In this document: positions 36,093 through 45,550 of the stretch, in pieces
How positions within the stretch are numbered: the first letter of the stretch is position 1
Layout: the number at the start of each line of letters is the position of its first letter
Source of the DNA: Ensifer sp. IC4062
Lineage (GTDB): Bacteria > Pseudomonadota > Alphaproteobacteria > Rhizobiales > Rhizobiaceae
Assembly (NCBI RefSeq): GCF_020193575.1
Contig: NZ_JADYVD010000033.1
Span: 26,417 to 90,416, forward strand
Direction: 5' to 3'
DNA length: 64,000 bases
Made by a program: the position numbers and the translations under genes
The notes under the pieces: generated by a model
What the model saw: the letters and a program-made list of their open reading frames with translations, nothing else
What the model was told of the DNA's origin: nothing
Database searches by the model: none

Positions 36093-37151
36093 TCAGTCGC
36101 CGGCAGGCTCCGATTGGCGTTCCTCGGCCAGCATCTCCCGGACCAGCGGCGCGACCTTGGTGCCGTAAAGCTCGATGCCGCGCATGATCTGGTCGTGCGG
36201 CATCAGGCCGATCGCCATCTGCAGGAGGAAGCGATCGTTGCGGAAGAGTTTTTGATGCACGACGATCTTTTCTGCCACGGTCTCGGGATCGCCGAGGAAG
36301 AGATTGCCGGTCGGGCTGCGCGCCTGGTCGAAGTGGGCGCGGTTTGTCGGCCCCCAACCGCGTTCACGGCCGATGCGATTCATCACCTCCGCCTGCGGCC
36401 CGTAGAACTGGTCAGCCGCCTTCTCGGTCGTGTCGGCGATGAATCCATGAACGTTGATGCTCGTCTTCAGCTTTGCGACGTCCTGGCCGGCGCGGCGCGC
36501 CGCCTCGCGATAGAGGTCGAAGAGCGGCGCGAAACGGCGAGGCTCGCCGCCAATGATGGCAAGCGCCATCGGCAAGCCGAGCGCACCCGCCCGCGCGACC
36601 GACTGCGGGGTGCCACCGACCGCGATCCAGAGCGGCAGCGGATCCTGTAGCGGACGCGGATAGACGCCACGGTCGTCGATCGGCGGACGCAACTCGCCCG
36701 ACCAGGTGACCTTTTCGCTCTCCCGTATCGCCAGCAGCAAATCCAGCTTCTCGGAGAAGAGCTGGTCGTAGTCGTCGAGCGACTGGCCAAAGAGCGGGAA
36801 GGACTCGATGAAGGAGCCTCGGCCCGCCATGATCTCCGCGCGGCCGTTGGAGAGAAGGTCGAGCGTCGAAAACTGCTGGAAGACCCGCACCGGATCGTCG
36901 GAGCTCAGCACTGTCACCGCGCTGCTTAACCGGATTTTGCTGGTGCGGGACGCCGCGGCGGCCAGGATCATCGCCGGCGCCGAAGCCGCATAATCCGGCC
37001 GGTGGTGCTCGCCGAGGCCGAAGACATCGAGCCCCACCCGGTCGGCAAGCTCGATTTCCTCAAGCAGATTGGCAAGACGTCGCCGTCCTTCGGCACCCTT
37101 GTCGATCGCCTTCGGATCCACGTCCGCGAATGTATAAAGCCCGAGTTCCAT
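36093..37151 (-). CDS. LLM-class flavin-dependent oxidoreductase
   Basis: A 352-residue bacterial luciferase-like monooxygenase domain (TIM barrel using reduced FMN or F420). Family blocks are [78 protein letters not shown], and [20 protein letters not shown]. Substrate is not evident; the group includes alkane sulfonate, nitrilotriacetate and long-chain aldehyde enzymes. The start is the ATG at 37151. It stands alone; map is on the same strand, 67 bases downstream. Confidence 0.85.
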   Translation of the reverse strand: MELGLYTFADVDPKAIDKGAEGRRRLANLLEEIELADRVGLDVFGLGEHHRPDYAASAPAMILAAAASRTSKIRLSSAVTVLSSDDPVRVFQQFSTLDLLSNGRAEIMAGRGSFIESFPLFGQSLDDYDQLFSEKLDLLLAIRESEKVTWSGELRPPIDDRGVYPRPLQDPLPLWIAVGGTPQSVARAGALGLPMALAIIGGEPRRFAPLFDLYREAARRAGQDVAKLKTSINVHGFIADTTEKAADQFYGPQAEVMNRIGRERGWGPTNRAHFDQARSPTGNLFLGDPETVAEKIVVHQKLFRNDRFLLQMAIGLMPHDQIMRGIELYGTKVAPLVREMLAEERQSEPAGD

Positions 37152-37250
37152 GATGCCTTCCTGTTGCTGTTCGCACAGAAATAGTTGGCATCATATCGAG
37201 CCGCAAATGGGCGTTCGGGAAACGCACCGTTTCCATTGCTGCCATTGTGC

Positions 37251-37475
37251 TTACTTCATTGCAGTCGCGGGGCGACCACGCGACTTCGCAACGTACGGCA
37301 ACATGAACATGTAGAGACCGGTGAACAGCAGCAGGAAGAGCGGAAGCAGTGGCGAATAGACCACCCAGGCAGGAGGCTCTCCCAGTCCCATGGCGACGAA
37401 GTTAGCGATCACAGTCACCGTGAAGGCGATTGACAACCAGCGGTGAGTTTGCCGAATCCGCGTGTTCCAGTTCAT
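37251..37475 (-). CDS. small two-helix membrane protein after the SRPBCC gene
   Basis: A 74-residue protein with two hydrophobic segments (WLSIAFTVTVIANFVAMGL and VVYSPLLPLFLLLFTGLYMFMLP) and a basic C-terminal tail. I do not know a family name. It follows the SRPBCC gene on the same strand by 66 bases, so it probably belongs to the arsR-led operon. The ribosome-binding site TAGG is weak. Confidence 0.6.
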   Translation of the reverse strand: MNWNTRIRQTHRWLSIAFTVTVIANFVAMGLGEPPAWVVYSPLLPLFLLLFTGLYMFMLPYVAKSRGRPATAMK

Positions 37476-37541
37476 TGATACCTACCATTTCGTAGTGAAT
37501 CGGGGGCTCGATTGGCCCGTCTTGGACGGTGCCGGTGGACT

Positions 37542-37973
37542 TCAATCCATTTGCGCCAAGGCGCGCTCCAGGTTGGCCAAGAACTGCTGCCATCCCGCTT
37601 TGGCGCCTCCGTAGGCCTGCCGCTGTTCCGGCCGGAAGCCCGACTGCTCCACGCGCAGTTGGGTCCCCGTGCTCGTCGGGATGAGAGTGAAAGTCACGAC
37701 GCTCCTCAAATCGTAGGCCGCATCGTCGTGGGCGAAATTCCAGGTGTAGGTCAGCCTTTTGTTCGGCTCTACGGCGAGGACCTCGCAGTCCAGTACTCCG
37801 CCCCAGTCTCCGCGAAGATTGAAATGGTGACCCACCACAGGCTTGAAATCGTTCTTCATCAACCACTCCTCGACCAGGTGCGGCTGGGTGAGCGCACGCC
37901 AGATCTTTTCCGGCGGATGAGGGAACTCGCGTTCGACCACGACAGAGCGCGTTTCGGGCGACGTTTCGTTCAT
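37542..37973 (-). CDS. SRPBCC/AHSA1-domain protein
   Basis: A 143-residue START/Bet v1-like protein with the AHSA1 signature VEREFPHPPEKIWRALTQPHLVEEWLMKNDF and a WNF..DDA..DLRS core. Such proteins often follow arsR-type regulators and may bind a hydrophobic ligand; the ligand here is unknown. The start codon overlaps the arsR stop by four bases, so the two proteins are co-translated. Confidence 0.85.
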   Translation of the reverse strand: MNETSPETRSVVVEREFPHPPEKIWRALTQPHLVEEWLMKNDFKPVVGHHFNLRGDWGGVLDCEVLAVEPNKRLTYTWNFAHDDAAYDLRSVVTFTLIPTSTGTQLRVEQSGFRPEQRQAYGGAKAGWQQFLANLERALAQMD

Positions 37974-38293
37974 TGGTCGATCCTTTTCAGTAGGTCTTCG
38001 AGGTCGTCGAAGCGGCTTTGCCAGAACCCGGCCATCTGACTTGTCCAATCGACCAGCGGGGCAAGCGCGCCGAGTTGGGCGCTGTAGTAGGTGTGGCGGC
38101 CTTCGTGGCGGTCGCGTACCAAACCCGCCTCCTTCAGGAGCCCGAGATGCTTTGAGACGACCGGTTGCGACACCCCGGCCCGCGCCGTCAGGGCCCCGAC
38201 TGTCCTTTCCCCCTCACGGCACAATCTCTCAAAGAGAGCCCGCCGAGTCGGATCGGCAAGCGTCTTGAAGAGCACATCGTGAGCGTTAGACAT
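37970..38293 (-). CDS. ArsR-family transcriptional regulator
   Basis: A 107-residue winged-helix repressor. The recognition helix region is ARAGVSQPVVSKHLGLLKEAGLV, with the beta-wing DRHEGRHTYYSAQLGAL. No ArsR-type metal cysteines are seen, so the effector is probably not metal, or uses other ligands. In this arsR-SRPBCC arrangement the regulator is thought to control its own operon. An inverted repeat (38313-38333) lies just before the ATG. Confidence 0.88.
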   Translation of the reverse strand: MSNAHDVLFKTLADPTRRALFERLCREGERTVGALTARAGVSQPVVSKHLGLLKEAGLVRDRHEGRHTYYSAQLGALAPLVDWTSQMAGFWQSRFDDLEDLLKRIDQ

Positions 38294-38312
38294 TTGGGAT
38301 CAATACCCTGTT

Positions 38313-38343
38313 GGCTATGGATCATATATAGCCATCGAGCTAT
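38313..38343. promoter_or_regulatory. overlapping inverted repeats before arsR, operator candidate
   Basis: GGCTAT-N9-ATAGCC (38313-38333) is a perfect inverted repeat, and ATAGC-N6-GCTAT overlaps it (38328-38343). Both lie within 50 bases of the arsR ATG in an AT-rich promoter region, fitting an autoregulatory operator. Confidence 0.5.
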
Positions 38344-38558
38344 GCGTTAGTCAAGTCGATCCCAGAGTCGGTTACTGGCCTTCCTACCAGGTCCGCTAGT
38401 CGCGAACCCACGACCGTTTGCTGGGCCTGTGAATCGCCCCGAGAGTGAGCGCGTGCGCGGGAATGGCAATGGCGCGCAGAGTCACATATCCCGATAGCTA
38501 TGCTTTCCGGTATTATCGATGTCGATGATCTGACCGTCGTAAATACTGCGGCTCATAT

Positions 38559-38729
38559 CCCCTCTGCCCTGCCGGGCATCTCCCCCGCAAGGGGGGAAGA
38601 TCCGAAGTGGCACCGCTGTACGCCACGTCTGACCCCGCACCAAGGTCGACCTCATCGGAAAGGAAGCGGGGAACCCGCAACTAGCCATTCTCCCTCCCTG
38701 TGGGGAGATGCCCGGCAGGGCAGAAGGGG
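38559..38729. repeat. inverted repeat of 27-base arms around 116 bases
   Basis: The arm at 38559-38586 (CCCCTCTGCCCTGCCGGGCA and on) is the near-exact inverse of that at 38703-38729. A smaller hairpin (CCCCCGCAAGGGGGG) adjoins the left arm. The structure resembles a REP pair; there is no transposase in the enclosed DNA. Confidence 0.7.
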
Positions 38730-38780
38730 TTGCCGCCGGCGCATGGGCAGCCGCGATTTCGGTCCGATCGCGACGTTGCT

Positions 38781-40274
38781 CTAAGCCGCGATCAGCGTCC
38801 TCTTGACCGCACTGCGCCAGCCCTTGAGTTTCCCCTTACGCGTCGCCTCGTCCATCTTCGGCTCGAAGCGCCGGTCGCGCGCCCAGGACCTGGCGAAGTC
38901 CTCCTGGCTTGGCCAGATGCCGGCGCGGCTTCCGGCAAGCCAGGCTACACCAAGCGCCGTCGTCTCGAGAATCACCGGACGATCGACCGGCGCGTCGAGC
39001 AGATCGGAGAGGCGCTGCATCGTCCAGTCGGACGCTACCATGCCTCCGTCGACCCGTAACACCGTATCCTTGCCGCCGTTCCGCCAATCCTTGTGCATGG
39101 CCTCGAGCAGATCGCGGGTCTGGTAGCAGACAGCTTCGAGCGCCGCCCGTGCAAACTCCGCCGGGCCCGTGTTGCGGGTCATGCCGAAAATCGCTCCGCG
39201 CGCGTCCGGATCCCAGTGCGGCGCACCGAGGCCGGTAAAGGCGGGAACGAGGTAGACGTCCTGCGAGGGATCAGCGCTTTCTGCAAGCGTGCCGGTGTCC
39301 GGGGCCGCCTTGATCACCTTGAGGCCATCGCGCAGCCATTGCACGGCGGCGCCGGCAACGAAGATCGAGCCTTCGAGCGCGTAGGTGGTCTCTCCGTTGA
39401 GGCGATAGGCGATGGTGGTAAGCAGGCGGTTCTTCGAACGGACGATATCCTTGCCGGTGTTGAGTAGTGCAAAGCAGCCGGTGCCGTAGGTCGACTTCAG
39501 CATGCCGGGCGTGAAGCATGCCTGACCGATCGTCGCTGCCTGTTGGTCGCCGGCAACGCCAAGGATCGGGATCGCCGCCCCGAAAAGCGCTGCATCAGTC
39601 ACACCGAAGTCGGCGGCGCAGTCCTTGACCTCCGGCAGCATCGCCCGCGGAACGCGCAGAATTTCGAGCAGTTCGTCGTCCCAGGCGTTGTCGGCGATGT
39701 TGTAGAGGAGCGTGCGCGATGCGTTGGTCGCGTCCGTGGCGAAGGACTTGCCGCCGGTAAGCCGCCAGATGAGGAAGGTATCGATCGTGCCGAAGCAAAG
39801 CTCGCCCTTGGCTGCGCGCACGTGCGCCCCTTTCACGTTCGAAAGGAGCCAGTTGAGCTTCGTGCCGGAGAAATAGGGATCGAGCAGCAAGCCGGTCCTT
39901 TTCGCAAAGGTCTTTTCCAGTCCCTTCTTCTTCAGCTTTTCGCAGAAGGGCGCCGTGCGGCGGTCCTGCCAGACAATCGCATTGTGGATCGGCTTTCCGG
40001 TCTCCCGCTCCCATACCACCACTGTCTCGCGCTGGTTCGTGATGCCGATTGCGGCGATCTCGCTTGCGGCAATACCCGCGTTTCCGATCGCTTCCTTGAC
40101 GGTGAAAAGAACCGTTTGCCAGATCTCTTCCGGGTCGTGCTCGACCCAGCCCGACTTCGGGAAATGTTGCTTGAATTCCTTCTGGCCGATGCCGACGACC
40201 TTCTGTTTGCGGTCGAAAACGATCGCCCGGCTCGACGTCGTGCCCTGATCGATCGCGAGAATATATTCGCCCAT
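38781..40274 (-). CDS. glpK: glycerol kinase
   Basis: Phosphorylates glycerol to sn-glycerol-3-phosphate. The 497-residue FGGY-family enzyme has the N-terminal phosphate-binding [17 protein letters not shown], the signature [46 protein letters not shown], and the adenosine motif [15 protein letters not shown]. The start at MGEYILAID is supported by GGGGAGGGG seven bases before. Next to it are GlpR-type direct repeats (40351-40375). No glpD, glpR or glycerol uptake gene is in the window. Confidence 0.96.
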   Translation of the reverse strand: MGEYILAIDQGTTSSRAIVFDRKQKVVGIGQKEFKQHFPKSGWVEHDPEEIWQTVLFTVKEAIGNAGIAASEIAAIGITNQRETVVVWERETGKPIHNAIVWQDRRTAPFCEKLKKKGLEKTFAKRTGLLLDPYFSGTKLNWLLSNVKGAHVRAAKGELCFGTIDTFLIWRLTGGKSFATDATNASRTLLYNIADNAWDDELLEILRVPRAMLPEVKDCAADFGVTDAALFGAAIPILGVAGDQQAATIGQACFTPGMLKSTYGTGCFALLNTGKDIVRSKNRLLTTIAYRLNGETTYALEGSIFVAGAAVQWLRDGLKVIKAAPDTGTLAESADPSQDVYLVPAFTGLGAPHWDPDARGAIFGMTRNTGPAEFARAALEAVCYQTRDLLEAMHKDWRNGGKDTVLRVDGGMVASDWTMQRLSDLLDAPVDRPVILETTALGVAWLAGSRAGIWPSQEDFARSWARDRRFEPKMDEATRKGKLKGWRSAVKRTLIAA

Positions 40275-40578
40275 GCGCCCCTCCCCGGCCTCACTTTGAC
40301 GTCGTGCCTTCCTCAACGACGACATTCGAAAACTTCAATACGACGGAAAAACGAATGTCAAACGAAAACGAAACGCAATATCACCGATCCTCGAAACAGC
40401 GCCAAATCTGTATTGGCAATCCCAAAAACACAATTGTCACTCGTGCATTTTTCCGCGTAGGTTGACGCTGTTGCATTGCAAAACCGAACCGAGGGCGGAA
40501 CGAAGAACAGTGCGGCGAGTTTCGCCCGCGGCGCACTCGAACCGGTGACAAAGAGCGGCAGCGCGAGGGAGAGAAGAA
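40275..40578. other. divergent glpK-bdhA promoter region
   Basis: The 304 bases between the divergent starts hold glpK operator-like repeats (40351-40375) with a TTGACA element, and, for bdhA, a GTTGACGCTGTTGC stretch around 40460 that may be a -35. No gene is visible. Confidence 0.5.
40351..40375 (-). promoter_or_regulatory. candidate DeoR/GlpR operator and -35 of glpK
   Basis: On the minus strand CGTTTCGTTTTCGTTTGACA and then TTCGT form a row of TTTCG-like repeats, as recognised by DeoR-family glycerol repressors. TTGACA (40356-40361) lies inside it. The regulator and binding are inferred only. Confidence 0.4.
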
Positions 40579-41355
40579 ATGACGAAAACTGCGGTCATAA
40601 CGGGTTCGACGAGCGGCATCGGTCTGGCGATTGCCAAGGCCTTCGCCAAGACCGGCGCCAACATCGTACTGAATGGCTTCGGCGCGCCGGACGAGATCAG
40701 GGCGGTGACGGACGATGTCGCCGGACTCGGAAGCGGCACGGTCATCTATCATCCCGCGGACATGACGAAACCCGACGAGATTGCCGACCTTATGGCGACC
40801 GCCGCGGCGCGCTTCGGCGAGGTCGATATCCTCGTCAACAATGCCGGCGTGCAATACGTCGAGAAAGTCGAAGACTTTCCGGTCGAACAATGGGACCGCA
40901 TCATCGCCATCAATCTCTCCTCCTCTTTCCACACGATCCGTGCCGCACTACCGGGCATGAAGGCGAAAGGCTGGGGGCGTATTATCAATATCGCCTCCGC
41001 GCATGGACTCGTCGCCTCGCCGTTCAAGTCCGCCTATGTCGCGGCCAAGCATGGTATCATGGGCCTGACGAAGACGGTTGCGCTGGAGGTCGCAGAAAGC
41101 GGCATTACCGCGAACTCGATCTGCCCCGGCTACGTGCTGACACCGCTTGTCGAGAAGCAGATCCCAGATCAGGCGAGGACGCGCGGTATCACGGAGGCGC
41201 AGGTGGTTAGCGATGTGATGCTCAAGGGCCAGCCGACCAAGAAATTCATAACAGTCGAGCAAGTGGCATCGCTGGCGCTCTATCTTGCGAGCGATGACGC
41301 TGCGCAGATCACCGGCACACATGTCTCGATGGATGGCGGCTGGACCGCGCAATAG
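40579..41355 (+). CDS. bdhA: D-3-hydroxybutyrate dehydrogenase
   Basis: NAD-dependent oxidation of 3-hydroxybutyrate to acetoacetate, the entry step to using the product of PHB breakdown. The 258-residue short-chain dehydrogenase has TGSTSGIGLAIAKAF (cofactor), NNAGVQYVEKVEDFP, catalytic Ser-Tyr-Lys in IASAHGLVASPFKSAYVAAKHG, and the family's terminal MDGGWTAQ. The text is typical of BdhA rather than FabG. GAGGGAGAGAAGAA precedes the ATG. It lies upstream of xdhAB with a RIME-like repeat between, as in the bdhA-xdhA2-xdhB2 operon I recall from S. meliloti. Confidence 0.92.
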   Translation: MTKTAVITGSTSGIGLAIAKAFAKTGANIVLNGFGAPDEIRAVTDDVAGLGSGTVIYHPADMTKPDEIADLMATAAARFGEVDILVNNAGVQYVEKVEDFPVEQWDRIIAINLSSSFHTIRAALPGMKAKGWGRIINIASAHGLVASPFKSAYVAAKHGIMGLTKTVALEVAESGITANSICPGYVLTPLVEKQIPDQARTRGITEAQVVSDVMLKGQPTKKFITVEQVASLALYLASDDAAQITGTHVSMDGGWTAQ

Positions 41356-41409
41356 TGCGGGTTAAGTGAAAGTACGAGCGGTTTCCATCGGAGCCCCCGC
41401 TCCAACGAC

Positions 41410-41509
41410 CTACAGCACCGCTTCTTGTCAGCCGCACAAAGCACCTGTAGCACTTTGAATTGCTGCATGTTTTTATCCATATATCGGCTACGATCATGGG
41501 AACATGCAG
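41410..41509 (+). repeat. RIME-like element between bdhA and xdhA
   Basis: A full-length copy with both palindromes: CTACAGCACCGCTTCTTGTC... and TGCATGTTTTTATCCATATATCGG...GGAACATGCAG. It ends 19 bases before the proposed xdhA start; earlier in-frame ATGs lie inside it. Confidence 0.8.
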
Positions 41510-41528
41510 CAGCAACGGAATGGTTGGC

Positions 41529-43016
41529 ATGGCACAGGCATCCGATAGCATCCGCTTCATTCTGAACGACACCGAGGTCGCCCTTTCGGACGTCTCGCCG
41601 ACCACAACCTTGCTCGACTATCTGAGGCTGGAGCGCCGGCTAGCCGGCACCAAGGAGGGCTGTGCCGAAGGCGATTGCGGCGCGTGCACGGTTCTGGTCG
41701 GCCGTCTTTCGAACGGCGGCGACGGCGAAAGGCTCGTCTACGAAAGCGTCAACGCCTGCATCCGCTTTGTCGGCTCGCTGAACGCGACGCATGTCGTGAC
41801 CGTCGAGCATCTCGCGGCCAAGGACGGCACGCTCCATCCGGTGCAGCAGGCGATGGTCGATTTTCACGGCTCGCAATGCGGCTTCTGCACGCCGGGCTTC
41901 GTTATGTCGCTCTATGGCTTGTGGCTGACGCATGACAATCCGAGCCGAGCCGCAATCGAGAAGACACTGCAAGGCAATCTCTGTCGCTGCACCGGCTATG
42001 AACCGATCGTGCGGGCGGCAGAGGCGGCAGCGCGCGAACGCCCCTCGGCGATCTTCGATCCGATCACCCGTGCGCGGGAAGCTGTCACCGCACGGCTGAA
42101 AGCGCTCCGCTCCGCGGAAACGATCGTGATCCGCAAGGGCGAGGACTGTCTGATCGTGCCTGGGGACGCGGCGGCACTCGCAACGGTACTCGACGAACAT
42201 CCGACAGCGACAATCGTTGCAGGCGCAACCGATGTCGGCCTCTGGGTGACCAAGCAGATGCGGCCGCTCAATCCGGTAGTGTTCATCAATGGCATTGCGG
42301 AGTTGCAGCGGATCGACAGCACGGAAGCGGGCCTGACGATCGGCGCCGGCGTCAGCTACACGGCGGCGTTCGACGCTCTCTCCGACACCTACCCAGCCTT
42401 CGGCCGGCTCATTGACCGCATTGGCGGCGAACAGGTGCGCAACATGGGCACGATCGGAGGCAACATCGCCAACGGCTCGCCGATCGGCGACAGCCCACCA
42501 CCTCTAATCGTCCTCGGTGCATCTGTCACCCTGCGATCGAAGAACGGCACGCGCACGCTGCCGCTCGAGGACTTTTTCATCGCCTACGGCAAGCAGGATC
42601 GCAAGCCGGGCGAATTCGTGGAAAGCATCTTCGTTCCGGCATTGCCCGAAGGCGATCGTTTTGCCACCTACAAGGTTTCGAAGCGCCGCGACGAGGATAT
42701 CTCCGCCCTCCTCGGTGCCTTCCGGGTTGCGCTTGGGGAAGACAATCGCGTCCGCATCGCCCTCGTCGCCTTCGGCGGCATGGCCGCGACGCCAAAAAGG
42801 GCGAAGGCCGTCGAGGCGGCCCTCATCGGTCAGCCCTGGAGTGAGGAGACCGTGCGTGCGGCGCAGGCGGCTCTCGAGAGCGACTACCAGCCGATCACCG
42901 ACTGGCGCGCCACGAGCGCCTACCGCATGCTAGCGGCAAAGAACCTGCTGATGCGCTTTTTCCTGGAAAGCACCGGCGAGACCGTTCAACTCCAGCGCTT
43001 CGAGAATGTGGCATGA
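41529..43016 (+). CDS. xdhA: xanthine dehydrogenase, FeS/FAD subunit
   Basis: Small subunit of the molybdenum enzyme that oxidises hypoxanthine and xanthine to urate; it carries two [2Fe-2S] centres and FAD. The 495 residues show plant-ferredoxin cysteines in GCAEGDCGACTVLVG (Cys45, 50, 53), the second cluster in QCGFCTPGFVMS and NLCRCTGYEPIV, and the FAD motif GATDVGLWVTKQMR plus GGNIANGSPIGDSPPPLI. The start at MAQASDSIRF is preferred; two earlier ATGs are in a repeat. It is followed by xdhB on the same strand; a repeat block lies between them. Confidence 0.94.
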   Translation: MAQASDSIRFILNDTEVALSDVSPTTTLLDYLRLERRLAGTKEGCAEGDCGACTVLVGRLSNGGDGERLVYESVNACIRFVGSLNATHVVTVEHLAAKDGTLHPVQQAMVDFHGSQCGFCTPGFVMSLYGLWLTHDNPSRAAIEKTLQGNLCRCTGYEPIVRAAEAAARERPSAIFDPITRAREAVTARLKALRSAETIVIRKGEDCLIVPGDAAALATVLDEHPTATIVAGATDVGLWVTKQMRPLNPVVFINGIAELQRIDSTEAGLTIGAGVSYTAAFDALSDTYPAFGRLIDRIGGEQVRNMGTIGGNIANGSPIGDSPPPLIVLGASVTLRSKNGTRTLPLEDFFIAYGKQDRKPGEFVESIFVPALPEGDRFATYKVSKRRDEDISALLGAFRVALGEDNRVRIALVAFGGMAATPKRAKAVEAALIGQPWSEETVRAAQAALESDYQPITDWRATSAYRMLAAKNLLMRFFLESTGETVQLQRFENVA

Positions 43017-43049
43017 GCGCGGCATTCGAAGCCTGGGCCGTGAGGTCGC

Positions 43050-43160
43050 CCCTCACCCTGACCCTCTCTTTGCAAGCAGGGAGAGGGAACAGAGATGGCG
43101 CGGCAACGTTCCTTCTCCCCGTTAGAACGGGGAGAAGGTGGCCGGCAGGCCGGATGAGGG
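43050..43160. repeat. palindrome-rich repeat between xdhA and xdhB
   Basis: Contains CCCTCTC/GAGAGGG (43062-43087) and CTTCTCCCC/GGGGAGAAG hairpins and then GGCCGGCAGGCCGGATGAGG. A 31-base stretch (43128-43158) is repeated exactly at 45606-45636 in the same orientation. Confidence 0.75.
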
Positions 43161-43187
43161 GCGCGTTCTTCGAAAGGAATCGACAAG

Positions 43188-45524
43188 ATGGATAAGTCCA
43201 CCTTCGAAGGGCAGACCACTATCACTGGCCCGATGCACACAAGGCTGCGCCACGACAGCGCCCACAAGCACGTGGCCGGAACCGCGGACTATATCGACGA
43301 CATGCCCGAACCCGCCGGCACGCTGCACGGCGCGCTGGGCCTCACCGATCGGGCGCACGCCGAAATCCTGGAGATGGATCTCTCGGCCGTTGCCGCCGTA
43401 CCAGGCGTCGTCTGCGTGCTGACCGCAAAGGACATGCCGCATTCGAACGATATCAGCCCCACGCACCTGCATGACGAACCGGTGCTCGCCGACGGTCGCG
43501 TACAATTCCATGGTCAGCCGGCCTTCGCGGTTATCGCCGAAACACGCGACGTTGCCCGCCGTGCCGCGCGGCTTGCGAAGATCACCTATCGCGACCTGCC
43601 CCACATGATCGATGTAGCCGATGCGATAGCCGGAGGAGGCGAACTCGTCACCCCGCCGCTGACGCTTCAGCGAGGCGATCCCCAAGGAGAGTTGGAACGC
43701 GCGCCACGACGGCTGAAGGGCCGGATGCGCATCGGCGGCCAGGAGCACTTCTATCTTGAAGGACACGTCGCCTTGGCGATCCCGGGCGAGGATGACGAGA
43801 TGACCGTCTGGTCGTCGACGCAGCATCCGAGCGAGGTCCAGCGCATGGTCGCGCATGTCCTCGGCGTCCCTTCAAATGCCGTCACCGTCCATGTCCGGCG
43901 CATGGGCGGCGGCTTCGGCGGCAAGGAAACGCAAGGGAACCAATTCGCTGCGCTTGCCGCTGTCGCCGCGCGCAAGCTGCGCCGTGCCGTGAAAATTCGC
44001 CCGGATCGCGACGACGACATGATCGCTACGGGCAAGCGGCATGACTTCCTCGTCGATTACGACGTCGGCTTCGACGATGAAGGACACATCCTGGCGGTCG
44101 ACGCAACGTATGCGGCGCGATGCGGCTATTCCGCCGACCTTTCCGGACCGGTGACCGATCGAGCCCTCTTCCATGCGGACAACGCCTATTTCTACCCGCA
44201 TGTAAAGCTCGCCTCGCAGCCTCTGAAAACCAATACGGTCTCCAATACCGCCTATCGCGGCTTCGGCGGACCGCAGGGCATGCTCGGTGGCGAACGGATC
44301 ATGGAGGAGATCGCCTATGCGCTCGGCAAGGACCCACTCGAAATCCGCAAGCTGAACTTCTATGGCGACAAGGATTCAGGTCGCAACGTCACGCCCTACC
44401 ACCAGAAGGTCGAAGATAACATCATCCGGCAGATCGTGGACGAACTGGAAGCGAGCGCCGACTACCAGGCGCGGCGGGCGGCGATCATCGACTTCAACAG
44501 ATCGAGCCGGGTGATCCGAAAGGGAGTTGCGCTGACGCCGGTGAAATTCGGCATCTCCTTCACGCTCTCCCACCTCAATCAGGCGGGCGCGCTCGTTCAC
44601 ATCTACACGGACGGCTCGGTGCAGCTCAATCACGGCGGCACGGAAATGGGCCAAGGGCTCTACACCAAGGTGGCGCAGGTGCTTGCCGACAGCTTCCAGA
44701 TCGACTTCGATCGAGTGAAGATCACCGCGACCACGACCGGCAAGGTGCCGAACACCTCGGCGACCGCGGCTTCCTCCGGCTCCGACCTCAACGGCATGGC
44801 CGCCTTCGACGCCGCCCGTCAGATCAAGGAACGGCTCGTCGCCTTCGCTGCCGAGCGCTGGCAGACGACCGCCGAAAACGTCACCTTCGTGCCGAACCAC
44901 GTGAAAATCGGCGACGAGCTCGTGCCCTTCGCGGAGCTCGTCGCGCAAGCCTATGCAGCGCGCGTGCAGCTATCGGCCGCCGGCTTCTACAAAACGCCGA
45001 AGATACACTGGGATCGGTCCACCGGACGCGGCACGCCCTTCTATTACTTCGCCTACGGCGCCGCCGTCTCCGAGGTCTCGATCGACACGCTGACCGGCGA
45101 ATACCTCGTTGATCGCGTCGACGTGCTGCACGATGTCGGCCGCTCGCTCAATCCGGCCATCGACCTCGGTCAGATTGAGGGGGGCTTTGTCCAGGGCATG
45201 GGCTGGCTGACGACCGAAGAACTCTGGTGGGACGAAAAAGGACGCTTGAGAACGCATGCGCCCTCGACCTACAAGATTCCGCTTGCTTCGGACCGGCCCA
45301 AGATCTTCAACGTGCGCCTCGCTGAATGGTCGGAGAATGCCGAAGAGACTATCGGACGGTCCAAGGCGGTCGGGGAACCGCCCTTCATGCTGCCGATCTC
45401 GGTGCTCGAGGCTCTGTCGATGGCGGTCGCCAGTGTCGCCGACTACCGCGAGTGCCCCCGCCTCGACACCCCGGCGACGCCGGAGCGCATCCTTATGGCG
45501 GTCGAACGGTTACGGCAGATCTGA
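43188..45524 (+). CDS. xdhB: xanthine dehydrogenase, molybdopterin subunit
   Basis: Large, molybdenum-cofactor-binding subunit that carries out the hydroxylation of hypoxanthine and xanthine. The 778 residues contain the family blocks HVRRMGGGFGGKETQ, NTAYRGFGGPQGMLGGE, GGTEMGQGLYTKVAQVLADSF, SATAASSGSDLNG and KAVGEPPFMLPISV (catalytic Glu region). GAAAGGAATC precedes the ATG. Upstream xdhA belongs to the same transcript. No xdhC, the chaperone that inserts the sulfurated cofactor, follows; it must lie elsewhere. Confidence 0.95.
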   Translation: MDKSTFEGQTTITGPMHTRLRHDSAHKHVAGTADYIDDMPEPAGTLHGALGLTDRAHAEILEMDLSAVAAVPGVVCVLTAKDMPHSNDISPTHLHDEPVLADGRVQFHGQPAFAVIAETRDVARRAARLAKITYRDLPHMIDVADAIAGGGELVTPPLTLQRGDPQGELERAPRRLKGRMRIGGQEHFYLEGHVALAIPGEDDEMTVWSSTQHPSEVQRMVAHVLGVPSNAVTVHVRRMGGGFGGKETQGNQFAALAAVAARKLRRAVKIRPDRDDDMIATGKRHDFLVDYDVGFDDEGHILAVDATYAARCGYSADLSGPVTDRALFHADNAYFYPHVKLASQPLKTNTVSNTAYRGFGGPQGMLGGERIMEEIAYALGKDPLEIRKLNFYGDKDSGRNVTPYHQKVEDNIIRQIVDELEASADYQARRAAIIDFNRSSRVIRKGVALTPVKFGISFTLSHLNQAGALVHIYTDGSVQLNHGGTEMGQGLYTKVAQVLADSFQIDFDRVKITATTTGKVPNTSATAASSGSDLNGMAAFDAARQIKERLVAFAAERWQTTAENVTFVPNHVKIGDELVPFAELVAQAYAARVQLSAAGFYKTPKIHWDRSTGRGTPFYYFAYGAAVSEVSIDTLTGEYLVDRVDVLHDVGRSLNPAIDLGQIEGGFVQGMGWLTTEELWWDEKGRLRTHAPSTYKIPLASDRPKIFNVRLAEWSENAEETIGRSKAVGEPPFMLPISVLEALSMAVASVADYRECPRLDTPATPERILMAVERLRQI

Positions 45525-45550
45525 TTCGGCTTAGGTGAAGGCACCCCTGG

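Larger units (their letters stand above)
38294..38780. other. arsR-glpK intergenic region
   Basis: This 487-base stretch holds the palindromes before arsR, about 140 bases of unassigned sequence and a large inverted repeat (38559-38729). I see no real gene; a 68-codon minus-strand frame runs through the repeat. Confidence 0.6.

Noticed and set aside
38482..38688. 68-codon minus-strand frame ending in KHSYRDM
   Set aside because: It runs through the inverted repeat and has no ribosome-binding site; only the last 24 residues look protein-like, so at most a relic.
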